From assembly GCA_009746045.1 (NCBI GenBank), contig RPFO01000065.1, positions 3,339,483 through 3,401,482 on the forward strand: a stretch of 62,000 bases of DNA, written 5' to 3'. This stretch comes from Mesostigma viride. Its lineage: Eukaryota; Streptophyta; Mesostigmatophyceae; Mesostigmatales; Mesostigmataceae. The notes beneath the pieces are model-generated. The model was not told the origin of the DNA. It saw only the letters and a list, made by a program, of their open reading frames with translations, and did not search any database. Made by a program: the position numbers and the translations under genes. The stretch's first letter is position 1. Every line of letters starts with the position of its first letter. Below are positions 44,101-56,100 of this stretch, in pieces.

Positions 44101-47100
44101 CAATTCAAGCCGCCAAGTTGCCTCTTCACGTATCGTTTCAGATCGGGGTCCAGGTGAATTTACCCAGGTGTCCAGGGAAAGGAGAAAAAGCTCACCCCAA
44201 TGAATTCACCCCACTGGCATCTCACTGCAAACAAGCTCAGCATGAGAGTGTCAACCAAATCACGCCAGACGCACGGGTCTGCTTAAGATGGCCTGGTTGG
44301 AAGTTTGCTAGCAGGCGCTCACCATCGGCAGCACACCAGGATGCGGCATAGCACAATAGAAACCGATAGAAAGGTCCTCATGGCCCTAGACGCTGCGTCA
44401 ATCCCACGATGCCAGACATCCCAGCACACAGTTTGGTGGACTAACGCGCTATGCCATCCTGGCGGCCTTGCACCTTGTACCGGCATCCATGCAAGGTGTC
44501 AAAGGAGACCACCCAGGCCACGCAGTGCCCACCGTTGCCATTCTGCGCAGTGAATGGCGTGCTCGGCCACACGTACACCCGCCCTGCGCAGTGGGTGGCG
44601 TGCTCGGCTACACGTACAGCCATCCTTCGCAGTGGGTGGCGTGCTCGGCGACTCGCACAGCCATCCTTCGCAGTGGGTGGCGTGCTCGGCTACACGCACA
44701 GCCACCCTGCGCAGTGGGTGGCGTGCTCGGCTACACGCACAGCCGCCCTGCGCAGTGGGTGGCGTGCTCGGCTACACGTACAGCCATCCTGCGCAGTGGG
44801 TGGCGTGCTCGGCGACTCGCACAGCCGCCCTGCGCAGTGGGTGGCGTGCTCGGCTACACGCACAGCCGCCCTGCGCAGTGGGTGGCGTGCTCGGCTACAC
44901 GTACAGCCATTCTGCGCAGTGAATGGCGTGCTCGGCCACACGTACAGCCGCCCTGCGCAGTGGGTGGCGTGCTCGGCTACACATACAGCAGCCCTGCGCA
45001 GTGGGTGGCGTGCTCGGCTACACGCACAGCCGCCCTGCGCAGTGGGTGGCGTGCTCGGCTACACGTACAGCCATCCTGCGCAGTGGGTGGCGTGCTCGGC
45101 GACTCGCACAGCCGCCCTGCGCAGTGAGGGGCGTGCTCGGCTACACGCACAGCCGCCCTGCGCAGTGGGTGGCGTGCTCGGCTACACGTACAGCCATTCT
45201 GCGCAGTGAATGGCGTGCTCGGCCACACGCACAGCCATCCTGCGCAGTGGGTGGCGTGCTCGGCTACACATACAGCCACCCTGCGCAGTGGGTGGCGTGC
45301 TCGGCTACACGCACAGCCGCCCTGCGCAGTGGGTGGCGTGCTCGGCTACACGTACAGCCATCCTTCGCAGTGGGTGGCGTGCTCGGCTACACGCACAGCC
45401 ACCCTGCGCAGTGGGTGGCGTGCTCGGCTACACGCACAGCCGCCCTGCGCAGTGGGTGGCGTGCTCGGCTACACGTACAGCCATTCTGCGCAGTGAATGG
45501 CGTGCTCGGCCACACGTACAGCCGCCCTGCGCAGTGGGTGGCGTGCTCGGCTACACGTACACCCGCCCTGCGCAGTGGGTGGCGTGCTCGGCTACACGTA
45601 CAGCCACCCTGCGCAGTGGGTGGCGTGCTCGGCTACACGCACAGCCACCCTGCGCAGTGGGTGGCGTGCTCGGCTACACGCACAGCCGCCCTGCGCAGTG
45701 GGTGGCGTGCTCGGCTACACGTACAGCCATCCTGCGCAGTGGGTGGCGTGCTCGGCGACTCGCACAGCCGCCCTGCGCAGTGGGTGGCGTGCTCGGCTAC
45801 ACGCACAGCCGCCCTGCGCAGTGGGTGGCGTGCTCGGCTACACGTACAGCCATTCTGCGCAGTGAATGGCGTGCTCGGCCACACGTACAGCCGCCCTGCG
45901 CAGTGGGTGGCGTGCTCGGCTACACATACAGCAGCCCTGCGCAGTGGGTGGCGTGCTCGGCTACACGCACAGCCGCCCTGCGCAGTGGGTGGCGTGCTCG
46001 GCTACACGTACAGCCATCCTGCGCAGTGGGTGGCGTGCTCGGCGACTCGCACAGCCGCCCTGCGCAGTGGGTGGCGTGCTCGGCTACACGCACAGCCGCC
46101 CTGCGCAGTGGGTGGCGTGCTCGGCTACACGTACAGCCATTCTGCGCAGTGAATGGCGTGCTCGGCTACACGTACAGCCATTCTGCGCAGTGAATGGCGT
46201 GCTCGGCCACACGTACACCCGCCCTGCGCAGTGGGTGGCGTGCTCGGCTACACGTACACCCGCCCTGCGCAGTGGGTGGCGTGCTCGGCGACACGCACAG
46301 CCACCCTGCACAGTGGGTGGCGTGCTCGGCTACACATACAGCCACCCTGCGCAGTGGCTGGCGTGCTCGGCTACACGTACAGACATCCTGCGCAGTGGGT
46401 GGCGTGCTCGGCTACACGCACAGCCGCCCTGCGCAGTGGGTGGCGTGCTCGGCTACACGCACAGCCGCCCTGCGCAGTGGGTGGCGTGCTCGGCTACACG
46501 TACAGCCACCCTGCGCAGTGGGTGGCGTGCTCAGCTACACGCACAGCCGCCCTGCGCAGTGAGTGGCGTGCTCGGCTACACGCACAGCCGCCCTGCGCAG
46601 TGGGTGGCGTGCTCGGCTACACGTACAGCCATCCTTCGCAGTGGGTGGCAGGCTCGGCTACACGCACAGCCATCCTGCGCAGTGGGTGGCGTGCTCGGCT
46701 ACACGCACAGCCGCCCTGCGCAGTGGGTGGCGTGCTCGGCTACACGCACAGCCGCCCTGCGCAGTGGGTGGCGTGCTCGGCTGCACGCACAGCAGCCCTG
46801 CGCAGTGGGTGGCGTGCTCGGCTACACGTACAGCCGTCCTGCGCAGTGGGTGGCGTGCTCGGCTACACGCACAGCCGCCCTGCGCAGTGGGTGGCGTGCT
46901 CGGCTACACGCACAGCCATCCTGCGCAGTGGGTGGCGTGCTCGGCTACACGCACAGCCGCCCTGCGCAGTGGGTGGCGTGCTCGGCTACACATACAGCCG
47001 CCCTGCGCAGTGGGTGGCGTGCTCGGCTACACGCACAGCCGCCCTGCGCAGTGGGTGGCGTGCTCGGCTACACGCACAGCCGCCCTGCGCAGTGGGTGGC

Positions 47101-50100
47101 GTGCTCGGCTACACGTACAGCCGTCCTGCGCAGTGGGTGGCGTGCTCGGCTACACGCACAGCCGCCCTGCGCAGTGGGTGGCGTGCTCGGCTACACGTAC
47201 AGCCATCCTTCGCAGTGGGTGGCGTGCTCGGCTACATGTACAGCCATCCTTCGCAGTGGGTGGCGTGCTCGGGTATACTTACGTTGTCATGCTCGGTGTT
47301 GTCTGCATCGCTGGCCGTGCCTTCTGCTCGGCCCGGCTGGCTGGGGGGTGAATCGGGCCAGGCCAGGGTGGCCTGGTCGCCTGCGGAAAACAGCCTTTCC
47401 GCCAGATTCGTCATCGAGGGTTTTGGTTTCCGGACGCCCGCAAACGCAAAGTTTTTTCTCGCGCTTCGGCCCAGGTCTCGCACCAGCTGCGAGGAAAGAG
47501 GCACATTAGGCATTCGTGGGTGCTGCCAGGAAGTTGTCATTTTTGGTAGCATACACACTCGGTATCGCACTAAGCCATACACATGGCCCTCGTGCCCGGG
47601 ACAACAAACATGATCGCGACGCGACCTATTTCGAGTCAGTCCACCCCGAGACCTTGGTGACGCACGTACACTATGCATCATAAACCATGTACATACAGGG
47701 CTGGCGACCATGGGGAAGAACAGACAAGGCTCGCGAACAGAATGAGGCAATGCTAGCGGCTGCCATTCAGCCAGCGCGGTATGCCTTCTCCCTGCCTGCA
47801 GCCCAGCTGCATACAAGTATGAAGGCGTCCTCGCGGCACCAGGTCCATTTATCATACATGTGGCACCAGCCCAGACACATACCAAGGCACCATGGTGGCA
47901 GCGAACCGAGGCTCTGCTGTCTACCCTGACAATGGCCCTTTGGCCATGACACACCGCAGACACAGTGGTCTAAGCGCTGGGAACAACGTCCCACGAGCGC
48001 CGGATACCCATGTAAGCGCTCCGGGAGGCATCCGGCGGCGCTGTTGGGCAAGACTGCGATCGCTAACCCTCCGCTGTGTTGCGAATGGGGGGGCGTCCGC
48101 TGGACTCTGACCTGCCTGCGCATGGATGGTAAAACCACAACCATGCCATGGCCCCTCCTCGTCTTCCCCAGCCCAGCCCAGCCCAGCCCAGCCCGGAGTC
48201 CTGCGCCCAGCCCAGCCCAGCCCAGCCCAGCCCAGAGCCCTGCGCCCAGCCCAGAGCCCTGCGCCCAGCCCAGAGTCCTGCGCCCACTATTGCGCATGAC
48301 TGCGTGCATGATATGCCTCCGCCACACACCTCCATGTACTGGTTGGTATCCTGGCCCCCCCCATCAGGTGACGGCTTGCCAGCGCTTGGCCATGATAGGG
48401 TGGCTGCTGATGCGCGCGCAGGGGAGCTCTTCTCGAAGGCAAGGGTCCCAAACGTGCTGAACATGCTCAGGGCCAGGGTACTCGATGCGCCCGCAGGGAG
48501 GGCAAATGAAGGTGGATCCGGCCGGGCGCCCACTGCCCAGCTGGCGTCTCTGGTCTTGCTGCTGCCAGAAGCGTCATGGGCCGGTGCTTTGTGGATGGAA
48601 GTGCCCAACACTTCAAGCAGCAAGCTGCAAAAGGCAAGGCATTCAGTAGATGGGCAGGGGAAATGGGCAGGTGGCCAGGGCAGCGTGAGGTGATAGCGGA
48701 GGGCAAGCTTCTCCCCATAGTAGGCCTTTTATGATGGGCAGAAAGTGGTGCACGAGCATCACAAAGGGCACCCAGATAGAACCTGTATTCACCTTTCTCA
48801 AATGCTAACCACATTGGAACATGTAAGGCTGTACCAGTGGAACAGGTGCGATCTGTCGGGCTACAAAAGGTCATGACATGGTCGAGACATGCCCGTGGGC
48901 CCCGTGAGGACAGTGCCCGATGGTACCTGCCCTCCAGCCAGCACCTCACGTTTGTGAACAGAAGATGGTTAAGACACACCACGACCTCTCAAACTTGCAC
49001 AACAAAGCGACCAGGGAAGTGGCTTTTACCTCACAAACGCTGCCTCTGTCATCCCTCCTGCACCCTGATGGGACACTTCATCTCCACGGACTGCCTGCTG
49101 CTGTGGCTGCGGGCGCGAATCGTGGGCGTCGCCCCCAACATCCACCAGCAGCGACCACATGCGAGCGATCATGCGGCCTTCCTCCGCCTCCTGCTGAAGA
49201 TTGCGCCGCCCGCGCCCCCGGCTCCCCTGCGGCGTGTCCAGCGCCCCCTGCCCACCAGCATCCTGGCCACCGCCGCTGGCCACCGGGTGGAACACGCACA
49301 GGCGCCGCAGCGCGGTGACTACCTGGCCCTGCGCCAGCAAGCCGTCCCTGTCCGTGTCGAGCTCGCGGAACAGCTCCTTGAGGTGCTGTGCAAGGGGCGC
49401 ACAGGAGCCCGTCAGCACGCCACAGCATCGCAAAGCATATGTGTACAAATTAGCAAAAGGGTCAGCGGCCGCCTGCTGAAAAATGAACACGACCGTAGTG
49501 CAACCAAGTGCTGTTAATTACAAGACGGCCGGCTTGCGGCCACTGTGTGCAAAGTAGCAGTGCAGCAGAGTGACCTGCGCAAGGGCGTGTATCTCGTGTG
49601 CACACACAGAGAGCGCGCCGATGAGCCTGGCGTGTTGCGGACACAGGCAGGTTCCACCACGAACAAATTTATGGCTTTATTAATTATGCCTGCACCTTCT
49701 AGGTTGAGATTCATAAGCAAGCATATGCCACTTAAGAGATATAGAAACATGAGCGATTGTGCCTATCTGTTAGTTCCGTCTTTAATCGAAACATGAGCGA
49801 TCGTGTCTGTCTGTTAGTTCCGTCTTTGATCGAAACGGGAACGATTGCGTCTGTCTGTTAGTTCCGTCTTTAATCTGATGACGGACAGGAGTACGTAAAC
49901 ATGGATGCACACAGACAAGCTGCCTTCTGCCACCAGCAAACAACGCCCACCATGCCATGGGCAACAAAGGGGCAGGACACGGGCTGTCTTCGCCGCACCT
50001 TGTCGAGCCTCTGCTTCGCGTAGTGCAGCGACTGCGGGCTGATGCCGTGGCTCTCTGCCTGCGCCTTAGCTCGTGCCACGCGCTCCGCCGCCATCTCCTC

Positions 50101-53100
50101 GCGCCAGGCGTCGCGCGCGGCGCGGTCCCCATGCAACGCGTGGATCCCGCCGCCCTTGTCGTTGCTGCTGGCGGATGCGGGGGGAGCACCACCCTGGGCA
50201 GCCACGCCTGCTCGGGAACCCGGCGCGTGGCTGGGCCGCTGTTGCGCCGCCATCGCTAGGGAGGCTTGTTCACGCACCGTGGCACGAGTGGCATGGATGC
50301 TAGCCTCCAGGGGCGGAGAAGGCACGACACCTGAAAATGAAAGCTGCCTGCCAGATGAGGAAACATCCGTGGCCACCACCCTGCTAGCTCCCTGCATGGC
50401 AGCTGGCGCTTCCCTGCTTGCCCGCTGGACCCCTTGGGTGCTGTTTGCATGAAATGGCATCGACTGGGGGGCCGACTGCACTGCCACGGCAGGCTGCACC
50501 CAAGTGGCGCGATGGACGCCGACGTCTGTCCCTGGCAAGTCCCATGGAAAGCTCTCCCCAGCTGCACACGGTGTGTGACAACGCACCACACAGCCACATG
50601 CCCCATAGTTAAAAAGAGGTATTTTTAGTTGGCTAACAACACATAGCCACTAATGGGACTAGCGGGCATGGTCATTGTAAAAGTCCCGCCTTTCCTATGC
50701 TTAGTGGCACAATACACCCCGTGGGTACCTATGGAGATAGGTGATGGTAAAAATCTGTAATAAGAATCCCTCAAATCATCAGAATGCTGTGTGAGATCGG
50801 GGACGCTAAGACGTCAATCAAGATTTCAGCCCTCGGCAGCGAAGCGAGCACACCTTTTGTGTTGGCAAAAACAAGGAATGCAAGAAAGAAACTGAGTAAG
50901 AAAGGTAGCACCTATCGGGCTAGCTTGCCAGAAGCACGTTCGGCTCTAAACAAAAAGAGCATGCAGTAGTGTCTCTAGTAACGGCGGCGCGTCAGCCGGC
51001 TGACGTGTGCAAAACACCCTCATTAGAAACACTGGCATGCAGGGCACGTTCCAGCCATGAAGCAAACTTGAAACATACGGTACCATCAGATATATGTGCA
51101 TAACTACGTACACACATATGTTTGTATTCCCACTAGTTTTGCGAGAATGGCTTCCGGGCGGGAAAATTTATAAAGTCCCGTAGTGGCCGGGTAATGGGCA
51201 AACACTGCGACCTTGTTGCGACAAACACTTTGCGATTTAATCGACCTCGCAATCTTCTACTTGTGCTTTCAATTGATCTAAACTACTACCTTGTTTTGTG
51301 TTTTGTGGTGTCAAAATAATTTGTCCCCCAGTGATTTTTTACCACAACTTACTGTGTGTGTTAGGGGACTCGAATAATGGGTTACCTAGACACGATCGAG
51401 CATGGTAAACATCTATCTCTACAGCATTTAATTTTTAGTAGTATACACTATGACTACAATATTCCTTATGATCTACCGTATCCGGATACCCATTGAGGCG
51501 CAATGGCATCTGCCGCCACTGCATGCAAGGTTTGCCAGTGCATGTTTCTTTAAATTTGCTAAAGAGTGATTGTTGCATGCAGTGACAGCAGATGCCATTG
51601 TGCCTCAGTCGGTATCCGGATACGGTAGATAATAAGGAATAGTGTAGTCAGTATACGGTTGATAATAATCAACGGTACCATCCCAATCAGGCCTGTCTCC
51701 AGTGCGCAAGTTGTCGCTCACCATGCGCACTTCTTCCTCTACCGCTTGTAATGCTTCACTAATTTCGGCTCGTTGCGATGGGGAAAGGTGCCTATCAAGG
51801 ATGGGAGGCATCCTTTGCATGACGTAACGCCTCCTGAAAACTTGTGTCCAAGTAGCTAGGTTTTCCCAAAAACGGAGCTCATCTCCATGCTCCGGAGGAA
51901 TAAATGAAGGGTTAAATAATGTGGGTGCGGGAGACCGCACCGCATCAGAGCCACCACGACGGCCGTACGAGCGCGGTCCGCTACAGCAACAGAATGCTCA
52001 CACATGACTTCCGATTCCATGAATCTGGGAATAATGTTGGTGGTCCAACACACCACATTCAGAAACAATCTCATAGTAAATGCGAAATCCCCCAGCCATT
52101 GGCGGTCGTCGGCATGTGCACCAACCAAAAAGTATACTGTAGAGATAGATGTTTACCATGCTCGATCGTGTCTAGGTAACCCATTATTCGAGTCCCCTAA
52201 CCCACACAGTAAGTTGTGGTATTGAATCACTGGGGGACAAATTATTTTGCCACCACAAAACACAAAACAAGGTAGTAGTTTAGATCAATTGAAAGCACAA
52301 GTAGAAGATTGCGAGGTTGCGAAGTATTTGTCGCAACAAGGTCGCAAAGTTTGCCCATTACCCGGCCACTACGGGACTTCATAAATTTTCCCGCCGGAAA
52401 TTTTCCCGCCCGGAAGCCATTCTTGCAAAACTAGCGGGAATACATACATATGTATGTACGTAGTTATGTACATATATCTGACAGTTCCCTTGTGTAAACA
52501 AAACTCTGTTCAAAGTCCCGCCCTTCCTATGCTTAGTGGCACAATACACCGCGTGGGTAGAGATCTATGCAGATATGTGATAGTAAAAATCTGTAATAAT
52601 CCCTCAAATCATAAGAATGCTGTGTGAGATCGGGGATGCTAAGACGTCAATCAAGATGTCAGCCGAGGCAGCAAAGCGAGCACACCTTTTGTGTTGGCAA
52701 AAACAAGGAGTGCAAGTAAGAAACTGAGCAAGACAGGTAGCACCCTTCGGGCTAGCTTACCAGAAGCACGTTCGGCTCTGAACGAAAAGAGCATGCAGCA
52801 ATGTCTCTAGTAACGGCGGCGCGTCAGCCGGCTGACGTGTGCAAAACACCCTTATTAGAAACACTGGCATGCAGGGTGCGTTCCAGCCATGAAGCAAACT
52901 TGAAACATACGATACCATCAGCATGGGGCATCGTGAGAACCGGAGCCAAGGGTCCTACGCAGTGTCACGCCAGGGTGCCGTTCTTGGGCTGATCACCACG
53001 GCCCATTTCATCGATAAATAAACACGTGGACTGTGTCCCGTGAGCACCTCATGCCCACGCGCTAGCGAGGCATGGGGTATGGGGCATGGGGTATGGGGAA

Positions 53101-56100
53101 TGGGGCGTGGGGCATGGGATGTGGTGGGCCACGCACCTGATGCCTCGGACGCCTGCCGCGCATGCAGCCAGCTGTCGGCGCGTGGGCTCTCAGACTGCCC
53201 GTGCGGCGGGTCGGGGGAGAGCTCCCCCGCGTCTTCCCGCAGGAAGCGCAGCTGCTCCAAGATGTCGAGGTCGCTGCCACCGCCCAGGTTCACGCGCTGA
53301 GCGCTGTGCCTAGGATGGGCGCACGGGGAGGGAACATGGCCACCGAGGACGCGCAGGATGAGGCAAGTATGCCCATGGGTTGTACATGAGTGAGCGCGTG
53401 CGGCACTAGGCACATGTCGGGCGCACGCGCGGGCAAGTCTGTGGCTGTGTAGCACAGTAGGAGGCCACACATATGCGGATTACTTGAATATGGATTATGT
53501 GCGTCCATAGGCATCCTTGGATGTGTGCCCACAAATGCTTGGGGTAGGAATAGCGGAGGGGGGGGACAAGATGGTAGACATGGTCGATGACCTATTCCAG
53601 GTATGGCAAGGCCAAGTATTCGTAAGGCTGATACTGGGGACAAGATTGTTAACATGCCTCCATCATGTTCTCATTCAGTACAAACACAGCCAGGCATCAC
53701 AAACCACTTGGACACACACGACCTGCATACCCATGTGCTTGCCATCATACGCCCACACAAAGTCAGCACCGCATACCCATGTGCTTGCCATCATACGCCC
53801 ACACAAAACAGCTCCCCATACCCATGTGCTTGCCATCATACGCCCACACAAAAACAGCACCGCATACCCATGTGCTTGCCATCATACGCCCACACAAAGA
53901 CAGCACCGCATACCCATGTGCTTGCCATCATACGCCCACACAAGAAGAGCACCCAGATGCGTGTCTATTGTGTGATGGTCTCCTTCCCGTCTTAAGTGGA
54001 CTGCAACACGATGGCCGCACCCCACAGTTAGCACTCTCACATCGGTCGGCGGTTGGACACCAAACATCAGGCCTTACCCCAGGCCATACCCTGGCAGGAA
54101 AGAGCTTCTCCTGCCACCACCCAATCTGTTGTCCTCGCCCTTGCGACCGTACGGCACGGATCCTGGACTCTTTGCATGATAAGACCGGTCGTGCTCTGCC
54201 GCTTCTGCATGGCGGGCCTGCGCACGAGCAAGGGGAAAAGGGGGGGAAAGGTTGTGGGGGGGGCCACGAGGTGTCAGCCTAGCCACAGGTGCCCACACAG
54301 ACACAAAGGCAGGGGGCATGTCATCAAGCCACAGAGGCCATCAAGCCATGCCAAGCGATAAAGGAGCGCGGCTGCTAGTTTTACCACATGCACACGACAT
54401 ATGCGCTTCAGTGAAGTCATCGGCCACGGCATGACCTATTTTCACGGCGTGCCTTAGCCAGTATGTGCGGGGAATCGTTATACGGTAAACCATGGTGAAG
54501 TAAGAAAAACATGTGGGGGCAATCAAGAGCAGCCAGGGAGGAATTTCAACGTGTACTATGTATCAAGTAGCTTGTGCGACTGCATGCATATGTGATAGCA
54601 CGACATCTCGTCATGAAGTTACTTGGATATGAAAATGCATGGGTAAATCAATGTCATGCCAGTGGATAGGGCACGCACTACCTAAACGCCTGCGGATAGG
54701 GTATGAGGGTTGTAGCGCGTGTGGAGTGCTTTGATACTTCTGGGGCAGACCTGTGATTTCACCAGGGGTCATTGCAAGATCAGCGATGGGCGACCTACCG
54801 GCAACGAAGAATGATCCCCGCGGTTGGGTGAGAGAAACCGCTGGTCATGACGGCTCCAGAAAGAGCCAAACTGGGGGAGTGAAGAGCACAAAGCAGACAA
54901 GCATGCAGAAGTCATGCCCAGCCAAGGCTCGCAGATGCAAATATCTGACGATGGGCAAAAAATAGAACCATCAGGGGAATGAAAACCCACTTGACATGAT
55001 CAGAGACCCTTTCCCAACTGGTGGACTACCCGCGTACGCTTTGCCAGCAACGATGGTCTCAGTTATTCGTGAGAAGATACTGAGGGCACTACTACAGGCG
55101 TCCCGAGAATTCCCGACGCAAGCGACGAAACGAGACGACATTCGTCCATGGCAGCTGCTATGCTGAACCTTCACAACATACACTCACTTGGCGTCTTGCA
55201 GATTCAAGCTCTCATAGGATACTGCCACAAGAGTGAGGAGTACGGTGGGGGGAAAGACCCGCTAGGCTGCCCATCACAAGCCTGAGGACCCATCACACGG
55301 CATCACCTGCCAAACCCATGGGTGGGCAGGTGGTGCCTGCCCAAAAGCAGGGCCAGGGGAGATAGCATTAAATTAAATTAAATTATAACATGCCGCCGTG
55401 GGGAGGTCATGTAGCACTGGCCAGGGGAGATAGCATGCGCACTGCTAATGCAGCTGCATGCATCATCCACAGTCCAACTTCGAACGGTCCATTTTCCCCC
55501 AGACGCCCCGCACGGCTTTGTGACTATCCTGAGTTGCATATCCCAGAGAGAAAGGGGTGGAGTCGGCCGGTTACTTCGCACCATTATTAATAAGGTAAAT
55601 GGCTCTCGCGCTGATAGAGCAGCAATATAGGTGAAAGAAGCATAGTTTCTTCTTTCTTCATTCGGCTATGTCAATACCATGCAACCTGAACAAGGCCAGG
55701 CACACCCTGTATCCCTCATGCTTGGATACAGAGAGCTTGCATACCCAATAGCTGCCCTCATGCAAGCATCCCCTGGTCCATGCCCTGCTGTCCATTGCTG
55801 TACCCAGAACCCCACATACGTCGTGCCGTGGCTTGTACTTGGAGTTTGTGTTGGGGTGGAATGTGAGCTCCGCAGACTCCGCGTCCATGGCCATTTGGCG
55901 TGCCTGTTGGTAGCGTGCGCAGCATTGCGGTCAGGGGGGGGCATTTCATGACACACTGGGCAACAGTAGCATGAGACATTGGCACTTATAAAACAGCAAC
56001 CATGCATGTCTGTGTTGCAACAACCGTAGTATTTGAAAGGGTAAACTTCAACTGACAGACCAGCAGACATTTGGATGTCCTGTCCATGCATATGCCTGCT

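Larger units (their letters stand above)
50676..52920. mobile_element. Composite element: TG..CA direct repeats enclosing long inverted repeats
   Basis: Outer direct repeats of about 413 bp (50676-51088, 52507-52920), both TG..CA, a few percent diverged. Inside are inverted repeats of about 340 bp (51086-51424, 52137-52481), a fold-back (51439-51657) and a minus-strand reading frame. GCATGG occurs at 50666-50671 and at 52921-52926, a possible target duplication, though the left copy stands 4 bases off the TG. Sits wholly within the gene B intron 50532-53136. It does not match a standard LTR element (no primer-binding site or polypurine tract seen) or a simple TIR element. Confidence 0.75.

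Noticed and set aside
44451-47613. Plus-strand frames up to 547 codons (ACSATRTAALRSGWRARLH-type repeats)
   Set aside because: Translation of the 41-bp minisatellite. 41 is not a multiple of 3, so all frames cycle together, and the sense exons lie on the other strand.
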